A DNA stretch of 8,805 nt, taken from positions 1 through 8,805 of the forward strand of contig JAUVWK010000100.1 in the NCBI GenBank assembly GCA_030604165.1. The letters are read 5' to 3'. Source of the stretch: Alphaproteobacteria bacterium. GTDB lineage: Bacteria; Pseudomonadota; Alphaproteobacteria; UBA828. Each line of letters opens with the position of its first letter. Position 1 is the stretch's first letter. Both the position numbers and the translations under genes were made by a program. The notes under the pieces were generated by a model that was not told the origin of the DNA, searched no databases, and worked only from the letters and a program-made list of their open reading frames with translations. Positions 1-7,079 of the stretch are shown in pieces.

Positions 1-398
1 ACGAGATCGACCACCCGGCGGTCGCGGAAAAAGCTCTCGCCGAAATCTAAGCGTAGATACTGCCCCATCATTTGCAGAAAGCGCTCATGCGCCGGCTTGT
101 CGAAGCCGAACTGCTTCTCCAAATCTCGAATCAATTCGGGGTCGAGCCCGCGCGCGCCGCGGTATTTGCTGGTGACGCCGCCTTGGCGCGCGAGCGGCGC
201 TTGCTGCGCGCCGCCGACCTCGCCCGTTTGCGCCCCGGAGACGCGCGCGGTGGCCTCCACGGCGGTGCCGCTCAATTGCGCGATCAATTGCTCCACCGGC
301 CCGCCGGGGGCGAATTGGATGATCGCGAAATTGACCACCATGATCCCGAACAAGGTCGGGATGATCAGCAGCAGGCGGCGAATGATGTAGGCGAACAT
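1..398 (-). CDS. yejB: Microcin C/oligopeptide ABC transporter permease YejB, N-terminal part (cut by window edge)
   Basis: This is the inner-membrane permease of the YejABEF-type peptide importer, which pairs with YejE to form the channel for substrates delivered by YejA. The first 132 codons are visible. Residues 1-32 begin MFAYIIRRLLLIIPTLFGIM and form the first membrane helix, ending in the APGGPV motif typical of DppB/OppB-class permeases. Residues about 40-85 are a YejB-specific periplasmic insert containing SKYRGARGLDPE. It is followed by a segment with FGFDKPAHERF and LDFGESFFRD, both closely matching Escherichia coli YejB as I remember it. The ATG at 398 gives exactly the family's N-terminus, although no strong Shine-Dalgarno sequence precedes it. 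Only 22 bases separate it from the stop of the upstream binding-protein gene, so the two are almost certainly co-transcribed. The rest of the gene, including the permease signature, lies beyond position 1. Confidence 0.95.
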   Translation of the reverse strand, partial: MFAYIIRRLLLIIPTLFGIMVVNFAIIQFAPGGPVEQLIAQLSGTAVEATARVSGAQTGEVGGAQQAPLARQGGVTSKYRGARGLDPELIRDLEKQFGFDKPAHERFLQMMGQYLRLDFGESFFRDRRVVDL

Positions 399-420
399 CG
401 GCGTCAGCCCGGCGTTTCGC

Positions 421-2298
421 TCATTGTCCCTTCAGCGATTCGGCACCGGCCTCCAACGCCCGCGCCTTGTCGGGGTCGACCCACCAGGTGTCGGTGAAGC
501 CGAGCGCGTATTTGGGCGAAATGGCCGGCCGGCCGAACTTGTTCCAATAGACGATCCGAAAGACGCGGACGTGCCATTGCGGGACCACGAAGTGGCGCCA
601 GAGCAGCACGCGGTCGAGCGCGCGCGTCGCCGCGATCAGGCCCTCGCGGTCCGGCGCCGCGACCACCGTCTCGATCAGAGCGTCGACCACCGGATCCTCG
701 ATCCCGATCAGATTGCGGCTGCCTTGAACGCCGGCCACCGCCGAGCCCCAGAATTCGCGCTGCTCGTTGCCGGGCGAGAGCGATTGGCGGAAGGTGTTGA
801 CCACGACATCGAAATCGAAGGAATCGATTCGGTTCTGATATTGCGAGGTGTCGACCACGCGGATGCGCGACTCGATGCCGAGCCTTTTCAGGCCACGCAC
901 CAGCGGCGCGATGATGCGCTCGAAGGCCGGCGAAACGATGAGAAACTCGAAGCTCAGCGGCGCGCCGCTCTCGGCGTTGACGCGCTTGCCCTCCTCGATC
1001 ACCCAGCCGGCGCTATCGAGCAGGCGGCCCGCGTGCCGCAGGTTACGCCGATTGTTGCCGGAGCCGTCGCTGGCCGGCGGCGCGTATTCCTCGGTGAACA
1101 CCGCTTCCGGCAATTGGTCGCGGTAAGGCGCGAGCAGGGCCAGCTCCGCCGCGCCCGGCAAGCCCGACGAGGCCAGCTCGGAGTTGGAAAAATAGCTCCG
1201 GGTCCGCGTATAGGCGCCATAGAACAAGTTACGGTTGGTCCACTCGAAGTCGAAGGCATAGCCGATCGCCTCGCGCACGCGCGCGTCGGCGAACATCGCG
1301 CGCCTGGTGTTGAAGACGAACCCCTGCATGCCGGTGGGCAGCTCGTTCGAAATTTCTTCCCTGATCGCCAGGCCGGACTCGAACTGCGGCCCGCTGTAGG
1401 CCGTGGCCCACACCTTGGAGGTGTTCTCCTGCCAGAAGTCGAAGGCATGCGCCTTGAACGCCTCGACCGCCACGGTGCCGTCACGATAGTAGTCGAAGCG
1501 GATGGTCTCGAAGTTATGGCGGCCACGGGTGACCGCGAGATCAGCGCCCCAGTAATCGGCGACGCGCCGATAGGTGATGGCGCGGCCGGGCTCGACCGCC
1601 TCGACGCGATAAGGGCCGCTGGCGAACGGCGGCTCGAGCGAGGTTTTGTCGAACGGGCGGGCCTCGTAATAGGCCTTCGAGATCACCGCAAGCTGGCCCA
1701 TGATCAAGGGCAGCTCGCGGTTCTCAGCGCCCTTGAAGGTGAACTTGACCCGGTGGTCGCCCAGGTCTTCGACCGTTTGAACGTCGCCGTAATAGACCCG
1801 GTAGAAGGGGTTGCCCTTGGTCGTCAACGCCTCGAACGAGAAGATCACGTCGGCCACGGTGATCGGCGTGCCGTCGTGCCAGCGGGCCTCGGGCCGGAGC
1901 GTGAAGATCACCCATGAACGGTCGGCCGGCATCTCGATTCGGCCCGCGATCAGGCCGTATTCGGTGAAGGCCTCGTCGTCCGACGAGGTCATCAAGGTTT
2001 CGAACGCCAGGCCGAGACCATTCGCCGCCACGCCCTTGAGGATGTAGGGATTGAGCGTATCGAAGGTGCCGATGGCGGCGAGCTGCGCATGACCGCCTTT
2101 CGGTGCGTCGGGATTGACATAATCGAAATGGCTGAACTCGGGCCCGTATTTGGGCTCGCCATGCATCGCGATGGCGTGGCTCGCATAGGTTTCGCCGGCC
2201 GTCAGCGGCTCCGCCGACGCCAGCCAGGTCAGCAGGCACGCGGCAACAAACGCCGTGCCGGCGAGAAAACGCCCTAGGCCGCTGCCAATATGTTGCAT
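421..2298 (-). CDS. yejA: Extracellular solute-binding protein, family 5, YejA-like (second of a tandem pair)
   Basis: Periplasmic substrate-binding component of a peptide ABC importer of the SBP_bac_5 (family 5) class; YejA-type members bind peptides and microcin C-like compounds. The 625-residue protein matches the family's usual length of about 600. Residues 1-29 form a signal peptide with a hydrophobic core and a likely cleavage site ASA|E. A weaker alternative is lipoprotein processing at C21 (VAAC). Family landmarks are HFDYVNPDAPKGG near residue 58, FDTLNPYILKG near 79, ARWHDGTPITVADVIFSFEA near 138, and SPGNEQREFWGS near 508. The C-terminal part has PQWHVRVFRIVYWNKFGRP. It is extensively similar to the product of the gene just upstream (2384-4216) along the whole length, so the two are paralogues from a tandem duplication. 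The neighbouring yejB supports a role with that permease. The start at 2298 is the only one giving an export signal, although its ribosome binding site is weak. Confidence 0.93.
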   Translation of the reverse strand: MQHIGSGLGRFLAGTAFVAACLLTWLASAEPLTAGETYASHAIAMHGEPKYGPEFSHFDYVNPDAPKGGHAQLAAIGTFDTLNPYILKGVAANGLGLAFETLMTSSDDEAFTEYGLIAGRIEMPADRSWVIFTLRPEARWHDGTPITVADVIFSFEALTTKGNPFYRVYYGDVQTVEDLGDHRVKFTFKGAENRELPLIMGQLAVISKAYYEARPFDKTSLEPPFASGPYRVEAVEPGRAITYRRVADYWGADLAVTRGRHNFETIRFDYYRDGTVAVEAFKAHAFDFWQENTSKVWATAYSGPQFESGLAIREEISNELPTGMQGFVFNTRRAMFADARVREAIGYAFDFEWTNRNLFYGAYTRTRSYFSNSELASSGLPGAAELALLAPYRDQLPEAVFTEEYAPPASDGSGNNRRNLRHAGRLLDSAGWVIEEGKRVNAESGAPLSFEFLIVSPAFERIIAPLVRGLKRLGIESRIRVVDTSQYQNRIDSFDFDVVVNTFRQSLSPGNEQREFWGSAVAGVQGSRNLIGIEDPVVDALIETVVAAPDREGLIAATRALDRVLLWRHFVVPQWHVRVFRIVYWNKFGRPAISPKYALGFTDTWWVDPDKARALEAGAESLKGQ

Positions 2299-2383
2299 CG
2301 AAGTCCGTGTCCGAATCGGTCCACGTTTGAGACGCGAGGCCGCGGGCGCGCCGCCGCCGGCGACTCGCCCCGCCCTGCAAGAG
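2299..2383 (-). other. GC-rich intercistronic spacer between the two binding-protein genes
   Basis: This 85-base spacer separates the stop of the first binding-protein gene from the start of the second. It is very GC-rich in its upstream half. On the minus strand it contains the short self-complementary stretch GGCGAGTCGCC, then a GC-only run ending in CCTCGC that could pair with the earlier GCGAG. Such folds between binding-protein cistrons sometimes stabilise or attenuate mRNA, but the structure here is only a possibility. I see no T-tract that would make it an intrinsic terminator and no convincing promoter. Confidence 0.3.
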
Positions 2384-4216
2384 CTAATCTAGCGATTTCC
2401 GGTAGGTGGTCAAATCGGCATGTTTCCGCCTATCGACCCACCAGGTATCGAGGCCGATGGCGTATTTGGGTTGGCTGGCCGGACGGCCGAACTTGTTCCA
2501 GTAAATCAGATGGTGCTCGCCCTTGTACCATTGCGGCACCATGTAATGGCCCCACAGCAGCACGCGATCGAGCGCGCGCACCGCCGTGGTCATGCGTTCG
2601 CGGTCGGGCGCGGCCAGCACCGTTTCGATCAAGGCATCCACCACCGGATCCCCAATGCCGGCGAGATTACGGCTGCCGATCTGATCGGCGTAGGCGGAGC
2701 CGAAGTAGTCCCGCAGCTCGCTGCTGGGCGAGAGAAACTGCACATAGCGCTGGGTGGTGAGGTCGAAGTCGAACTCCTCGAGTCGCCGCTGATATTGCGG
2801 CACATCGACCAGGCGCATGGTCGTTTCGATGCCGAGTCGTTCCAAATTGCGGACATAGGGGCCGATGACGCGCTCGAAGGTGCGCATGAAATAGAGAAAC
2901 TCGATGCTGAACGGCTCGCCGCTCTCGCTCTGCACCAGCGCGCCGTCCCGCACCACCCAGCCCGCCTCATTCAGGAGCCGCCGCGCCCGGCGCAAATTGC
3001 CGCGGATGCCGCCGTCGGCGCGCGGCGGTTCGAACGCCTCCGCGAACACCGCCTCCGGCAGTTCGTCCCGATAGGGCTCCAGCAAGGCCAGCTCGGCCGC
3101 CGTCGGCAGGCCGCGTGCCGCGAGCTCGGAATTCTCGAAGTAGCTCGCCATGCGGTCGTAGAGGCCATAAAAAATGTTCTTGTTGGTCCATTCGAAATCG
3201 AAGGCATAGGACAAGGCGAGCCGCACGCGCGGATCCTGGAACTTGGCCCGGCGGGTGTTGATGAAAAAGGCCTGCACCCCGGAGGGCGTGTTGTCGGGCA
3301 GCACCTCCTTGACCATCCAGCCCTGCTCGACGGCGGCGATATCGTAGGCCGTGGACCAGGTCTTGGAGGTGAACTCCTCGTGATATTCGTAAGCGCCCGC
3401 TTTCAGCGCCTCCACCATGACGGTGCGGTCGCGGTAATAGTCGTAGCGGATCACGTCGAAATTATGCCGGCCCGCCTTGATCGGGAGATGCGCCCCCCAA
3501 TAGGCGGGATCGCGCCGATAGGAGATCGCGCGGCCCGGGTCCACCTTGTCCACGCGGTAGGGGCCGCTGCCCAGCGGCGGCTTCAAGGTGGTGCGGTCGA
3601 ACTCGTTGGCGCTGTAATAGGCCCGCGAGATCACCGGCATGGTGGCGACCAAAAACGGCAGCTTGCGGTTTTCGCTGGCGCGCAGGCGAAACACCACCTC
3701 GCGCTCGGATAGCGCCTCGGCCCCGGTCACGTCGGCATAGAGAATGCGGAAGCTGGGATGCCCCTTGGTCTTGAGCGTGTCCAAGGAAAAAACCACGTCC
3801 TCGGCCGTGATCGGGCTGCCGTCGTGCCAGCGCGCCTCGGCGCGAAGCGTGAAGGCGACCGAGGTGCGGTCGGGCGCCAGCGTCACGCTCTCGGCGATCA
3901 GGCCATAGGCCGAATCCGGCTCGTCGGCCGAGCTTTCGAGCAGGCTCTCGAACAATTCGCTCGCCCCGGCGGCCGCCACGCCCTTGAGGATAAAAGGATT
4001 GAGGTTATCGAAGGTGCCTTCGGCGGAGAGGCTTAGGCTGCCACCCTTGGGCGCCTCGGGATCGGCGTAGTCGTAATGCGTGAAACCGGGTTCGTATTTG
4101 AGGTCGCCATAGAGAGCCAGACCGTGGCGCGGCACGCCGGCGCTCCCCGCGCCCACAGCGGGCGCCGCGAGCGTGGCGAAAGCAAGCGCGAGTATCGGCA
4201 GGGCGATCCGCAGCAT
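2384..4216 (-). CDS. yejA: Extracellular solute-binding protein, family 5, YejA-like (first of a tandem pair)
   Basis: Periplasmic family 5 solute-binding protein of 610 residues, the first gene of the yej-type operon in transcription order. It should capture oligopeptides or peptide-like antibiotics for YejB/YejE/YejF. Residues 1-23 form a signal peptide (MLRIALPILALAFATLAAPA, then VGA) with likely cleavage after AVGA. Landmarks shared with its paralogue are HYDYADPEAPKGG near residue 47, FDNLNPFILKG near 69, ARWHDGSPITAEDVVFSLDT near 128, RRAKFQDPRVRLALSYAFDF near 323, and VPQWYKGEHHLIYWNKFGRP near the C-terminus. The start is supported by a good Shine-Dalgarno sequence on the minus strand, GGAGG five bases before the ATG at 4216. 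This is the strongest ribosome binding site in the operon, as expected for an abundant binding protein. Substrate specificity cannot be read from the sequence; both copies may bind different peptides. Confidence 0.93.
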   Translation of the reverse strand: MLRIALPILALAFATLAAPAVGAGSAGVPRHGLALYGDLKYEPGFTHYDYADPEAPKGGSLSLSAEGTFDNLNPFILKGVAAAGASELFESLLESSADEPDSAYGLIAESVTLAPDRTSVAFTLRAEARWHDGSPITAEDVVFSLDTLKTKGHPSFRILYADVTGAEALSEREVVFRLRASENRKLPFLVATMPVISRAYYSANEFDRTTLKPPLGSGPYRVDKVDPGRAISYRRDPAYWGAHLPIKAGRHNFDVIRYDYYRDRTVMVEALKAGAYEYHEEFTSKTWSTAYDIAAVEQGWMVKEVLPDNTPSGVQAFFINTRRAKFQDPRVRLALSYAFDFEWTNKNIFYGLYDRMASYFENSELAARGLPTAAELALLEPYRDELPEAVFAEAFEPPRADGGIRGNLRRARRLLNEAGWVVRDGALVQSESGEPFSIEFLYFMRTFERVIGPYVRNLERLGIETTMRLVDVPQYQRRLEEFDFDLTTQRYVQFLSPSSELRDYFGSAYADQIGSRNLAGIGDPVVDALIETVLAAPDRERMTTAVRALDRVLLWGHYMVPQWYKGEHHLIYWNKFGRPASQPKYAIGLDTWWVDRRKHADLTTYRKSLD

Positions 4217-4317
4217 CCGTCCCTCCCCTAGTGGGCGAATCGTGCGAGTCTAGAGCACAATCCGGCCGGAGGGAATCGTTTGACCGGGACGAACCCGTAC
4301 AGGCGGGCAATAGCCGA
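4217..4317 (-). promoter_or_regulatory. Leader region of the yej-type operon, with strong ribosome binding site
   Basis: These 101 bases lie between the end of the kinase gene and the first binding-protein gene, both on the minus strand. The 3' end carries the Shine-Dalgarno sequence GGGGAGGGACGG just before the ATG at 4216. A perfect 10-base palindrome, TCCGGCCGGA, sits at 4261-4270. The spacing is long enough for an operon promoter, but I find no box pair close to a sigma-70 consensus and no hairpin followed by a T-tract. Read-through from the kinase gene is therefore neither shown nor excluded. Confidence 0.35.
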
Positions 4318-6015
4318 TCAGCGCGGGACGCCGTCCAGGTCGCGACGTTGCTTCGGGTAACGGGCTTCGAGGGCCTGGCGCGCAGCGACGAAGCTGTCCG
4401 GAATCGGCGCCATGAGGTCGCGCAACTCGGCCTCGCGCTGCTCGCGGCACGCGGCCTCGAGCGCCGCGGCCTGGCGCGAAAGGACGATCGCGCCGAAGCT
4501 GCCCGAGGTCGACTTCAGGTCGTGAGCCTCCCGCCGCAACGCCTCGATCTCAGCCGCCGCCGCCATCGTCTCCATCTCGCCGATGCGCTGCTCGCTCGCC
4601 TCCAGATACGCCTGCACGAGCTCAAACGTCTCCTGGCGCCCGATATTGTCGTCCAACGCCTGGAGCACGGCATTGTCCAGAGCATCGTCCGTCGCCGGTA
4701 ATTCGGCCGGCGGCGTCGTCGGCGAACGGTTAGGTGCGTCCGATTGGTTCGGCTCGTTCACAAGCCATCGCTGCAGCGTGGCCCGCAGCTTTTCGGGCTC
4801 GATCGGCTTAGCCATGTAGTCGTCCATTCCCGCGGCTAGATATTTTGCGTCGTCGCCCACCATGGCGTTTGCCGTCACGGCGACGATCGGAATCCGCGCC
4901 GCCGGTCCGGGCAGCGCGCGGATCGCCCTGGTCGCCGCCACGCCATCCATTTCGGGCATGCGGATGTCCATGAGAACGAGCGCGAAATCGCCCTTCGAGA
5001 CCGCCTCCACCGCCTCCAAGCCGTTCTCCACGACGGTTACTTGGCAGCCCATCTTTTCGAGCCAGGTGCGCGCGAGCAATTGGTTGATGCGATTATCTTC
5101 GGCAATCAGCACGCGCGGCGCCTCGCCAAGCTCCGCGCCGAGATCGCCGTGCATAGCTGGCGCTGCCGGCGCTGGTGTCACCGGCACCGGGACCGGACCG
5201 GAGCGACCACCGACGCCAAGCTCGGCGAAACAAGCCAGCAACGTCTCGCGGTTCACCGGATCCGGCAAATATTTGGCATAGCCGGTATCGGACGGCTGCG
5301 TCGAGCCATCGCCGACCCCGGCCCTTGTCACTTGGACGAGCTCGGTGTGCGCGAGGTCGCTGTCGGCGGCAGTCCGTTTGGCGAAGACCTCCGAATCGAG
5401 CCCGCCGCCGGTGATCACGTAGAGCGCGACATCGAAGGGCTTACCGATGCGGGCCGCCTCGCGCAGCCGTGTCAGGCCGGCCTCTCCGTCGCCGACCGTC
5501 CGCACCGCCATGCCGAGTTCCGTCGCCATCGCCACGTAGTGGCGCCTGGCCTCGGGCTGGCCGCAAACGACGAGCAGCCCGTGCCCCGCAAGCTGACCCT
5601 CATGAAGGCCCGACTCTTGCTCCGCCGTCGGGAGAACCTCGAGGCGAACCGTGAAGCGGAACGTCGTACCGACGCCGGGTTCGCTGTCGAAGCCGATCTC
5701 GCCGCCCATCATGCCGACAAGCTGGTGGCAAATGGCGAGCCCTAGGCCGGCGCCGGCAACATTCCGGCCAGCCAAGGGGTCCACCTGGGAATAGGCCTGA
5801 AACAATTTGTCGCGCGCCTCCGGCGGTATTCCGGCACCGGTATCCTGAACCTCGACGGCGATGTCGCGCCGGCGGCCTCGCGCCCGGCGCACGACACGCG
5901 AACCGCGACGGAGCCCCGCTCGGTGAACTTGATGGCGTTGCCGATCAGATTGGTGACAACCTGCCGGAGCCGAATGGCATCGCCTTTGACCGCGCGGGGC
6001 AGATCCGGGGCACAC
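4318..6015 (-). CDS. Hybrid histidine kinase, C-terminal part: ATPase end, degenerate receiver, receiver, Hpt (frameshifted from 5742-6896)
   Basis: This frame carries the C-terminal two thirds of a multistep phosphorelay kinase. Its nominal GTG start at 6015 is an artefact: residues 1-50 are out-of-frame translation, and real homology begins at D51 (5865). Residues 51-126 complete the HATPase_c domain, with DTGAGIP (58-64) and the glycine box GAGLGLAI (88-95). Residues 145-266 resemble a receiver domain but lack the phosphoacceptor aspartate. Residues 300-418 are an intact receiver with acidic pair E306/D307, phosphoacceptor D350 in LVLMDIRMPEMDG, T381 and K403. After a proline/asparagine-rich linker, residues 445-555 form an Hpt domain with the phosphorylatable histidine H498 in EAHDLKSTSGS. 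The expected relay is H to D to H, then an external response regulator that is not in this window. Full-length numbering is obtained by adding 294. Its partner frame is the upstream segment. Confidence 0.85.
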   Translation of the reverse strand: MCPGSAPRGQRRCHSAPAGCHQSDRQRHQVHRAGLRRGSRVVRRARGRRRDIAVEVQDTGAGIPPEARDKLFQAYSQVDPLAGRNVAGAGLGLAICHQLVGMMGGEIGFDSEPGVGTTFRFTVRLEVLPTAEQESGLHEGQLAGHGLLVVCGQPEARRHYVAMATELGMAVRTVGDGEAGLTRLREAARIGKPFDVALYVITGGGLDSEVFAKRTAADSDLAHTELVQVTRAGVGDGSTQPSDTGYAKYLPDPVNRETLLACFAELGVGGRSGPVPVPVTPAPAAPAMHGDLGAELGEAPRVLIAEDNRINQLLARTWLEKMGCQVTVVENGLEAVEAVSKGDFALVLMDIRMPEMDGVAATRAIRALPGPAARIPIVAVTANAMVGDDAKYLAAGMDDYMAKPIEPEKLRATLQRWLVNEPNQSDAPNRSPTTPPAELPATDDALDNAVLQALDDNIGRQETFELVQAYLEASEQRIGEMETMAAAAEIEALRREAHDLKSTSGSFGAIVLSRQAAALEAACREQREAELRDLMAPIPDSFVAARQALEARYPKQRRDLDGVPR

Positions 6016-6896
6016 ACGAGCGATAACGCGAGGCCGGCCTCATGGGCGCGCGCCTGGAACAACTCAACTGCGCTCGCCACCGTATCGCCGAGAGCGAAGG
6101 GCCCGTGGTCGAGCGTGAAGGTCCCGGACGCCGATTTCGAGACGTCGATGACGTCGTTGGTTACCCTGAGCAGCGCCTCGGTCGATTCGTAAATGATGTT
6201 TGCGTAATTCCGCTGCTCATCGCCGAGCTCGCTTTCGAGCAGCAGACGAGTCACCCCGCGCAGACCATTCAAAGGCGTGCGAATCTCATGGCTCAACACG
6301 GCCAGACAATCGGACCTGACCCGATCGGCCTGCGCCGCGGCATGCTCGAGCGCGGCCTTCTCCGTTGATACGTCGACGCACATCACGAGCACCGCGCCAT
6401 CGCCGGCGGGCGATTGCGTCGCCGAGCGGTCGTCCCAGGCGACCGCTCGCACCCGCAGCCAAAAGCGCTCGTCGGCCGGCCCTTCAAAAGCGAGGTCTTC
6501 GACCCAAGGCTCGCCGCGCGCCGTGGCGGCCTGCAGGTCGCGCCGCGCCTGCGCATCCGCCACCAGGGCCGAAAGGTCGATCGCCTCGACGCGTCCGGCG
6601 CCGGCGAGCCGCGCAGCGAGGCCGGCAAATGCCGTATTTGCGTAGATAAGATCGCCGGTCGCTTCGAACAGAGCGACCGGCTCGGCAAAGCGGTCGAACG
6701 CGCGCCACGGCGCGGCCGTCAAATCCGGCGCTGACGTGGCCTTTGCCAGCCCGTGCTCGGCCTCCGATGACCGGCCGCGTGGCCGACCCAGATTGTCGGT
6801 CGTGATGGAAATCGGTCCCCTCCCCGTGCGCCGGATCGGCCCGAGTTTCCGGTGCTTGGGCGGTGGCTCGCTCGGACCGACGAGAGCCACCCACAC
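5742..6896 (-). CDS. Hybrid histidine kinase, N-terminal part: PAS, HisKA, start of HATPase_c (frameshifted before its end)
   Basis: This is the sensor and dimerisation part of the kinase completed by the frame at 4318-5865. Residues about 65-175 look like a PAS domain (FDRFAEPVALFEATGDLIYA, then N87 and a LRVRAVAWDD strand), followed by a short coiled linker. HisKA follows with the phosphoacceptor H203 in LAVLSHEIRTPLNGLRGVTR. HATPase_c begins near residue 300, with the N-box RLRQVVTNLIGNAIKF containing N320. Homology stops near residue 335-343; the remaining residues up to the TAG at 5742 are out of frame. No membrane-spanning segment or signal peptide is visible, so the kinase is probably cytoplasmic and senses an internal cue through PAS. 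The GTG at 6896 has no clear ribosome binding site. A second in-frame GTG lies two codons downstream, and the first 55 or so residues look low-complexity, so the exact start is uncertain. Confidence 0.8.
   Translation of the reverse strand: MWVALVGPSEPPPKHRKLGPIRRTGRGPISITTDNLGRPRGRSSEAEHGLAKATSAPDLTAAPWRAFDRFAEPVALFEATGDLIYANTAFAGLAARLAGAGRVEAIDLSALVADAQARRDLQAATARGEPWVEDLAFEGPADERFWLRVRAVAWDDRSATQSPAGDGAVLVMCVDVSTEKAALEHAAAQADRVRSDCLAVLSHEIRTPLNGLRGVTRLLLESELGDEQRNYANIIYESTEALLRVTNDVIDVSKSASGTFTLDHGPFALGDTVASAVELFQARAHEAGLALSLVCAPDLPRAVKGDAIRLRQVVTNLIGNAIKFTERGSVAVRVSCAGREAAGATSPSRFRIPVPEYRRRRATNCFRPIPRWTPWLAGMLPAPA
5866..5900 (-). other. Single-base frameshift inside the histidine kinase ATPase domain
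   Basis: On the minus strand, the kinase frame reads correctly through FTERGSVAVRVS (to about 5892). The next conserved block, DIAVEVQDTGAGIPP, starts at 5865 in the -1 frame. Adding one base anywhere between gives one open frame from 6896 to 4318 of 860 codons including the stop. The junction is a GC-only stretch (GGCCGCCGGCGCG on the minus strand) typical of missed-base errors or small deletions. No heptamer of the X-XXY-YYZ slippery type is present, so programmed frameshifting is unlikely. Confidence 0.85.
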
Positions 6897-7079
6897 AGGC
6901 CTGGAAGCAGGCGCCGCTTGGCGTTGGCAGCGAGGCTAGGCAGGCCAGCTTAAGAATGCGTAAAACCTGCAAAATGTTAGCGACTCATATCTTCTTCGTA
7001 CCCCGCCACGAGCGGGCGGAGGCGGCGTCGACGCCATCGACCCTGGACCGCCGCGGCGCGGAACCCCATACTCCTAATC
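6897..7079. promoter_or_regulatory. Divergent intergenic region with AT-rich island
   Basis: These 183 bases separate the minus-strand kinase from the plus-strand Nudix gene and should hold promoters for both. A clearly AT-richer island at about 6949-7001 (around CTTAAGAATGCGTAAAACC and GACTCATATCTTCTTCG) contrasts with the GC-rich surroundings. This is the usual look of promoter DNA in such genomes, although I cannot name a box pair with confidence. A 6-base inverted repeat (GGCCTG at 6898-6903, CAGGCC at 6941-6946) lies next to the kinase start; by itself it is weak. A small open frame starting at ATG 6956 runs on out of frame through the Nudix gene and looks non-coding. Confidence 0.4.
7067..7072 (+). 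promoter_or_regulatory. Possible -10 element for a leaderless Nudix transcript
   Basis: The hexamer CATACT ends seven bases before the ATG at 7080, so a transcript driven from it would start at or next to the start codon. No Shine-Dalgarno sequence lies upstream of that ATG. The matching -35 region, around 7043-7049 (CTGGACC), resembles the consensus only loosely. This is an inference from spacing and sequence. Confidence 0.25.

Noticed and set aside
72..497. Plus-strand frame over the start of yejB
   Set aside because: The opposite strand encodes the YejB N-terminus with membrane helix and family motifs, so this is a shadow.
424..1917. A 497-codon open frame on the plus strand opposite the second yejA gene
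   Set aside because: It is antisense to a gene with unmistakable family motifs. Its composition is the arginine/histidine/aspartate-rich type made by GC-rich antisense frames, and it shows no domain I recognise.
2420..3712. A 430-codon open frame on the plus strand opposite the first yejA gene
   Set aside because: It resembles the antisense frame over the neighbouring paralogue (both begin near PPGxxEADGVFG/PPGVGEAERVFG). That follows simply from the duplication of the sense genes.
4261..4270. Palindrome TCCGGCCGGA as an operator or terminator before the yej operon
   Set aside because: It is only 10 bases, made of sequence common in a GC-rich genome, and has no T-tract. It is not enough to call a site.
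5866..5900. Programmed -1 ribosomal frameshift producing full-length kinase
   Set aside because: The direction of shift would fit, but there is no slippery heptamer, no upstream Shine-Dalgarno-like stimulator, and no known case in this kinase family. An indel is simpler.
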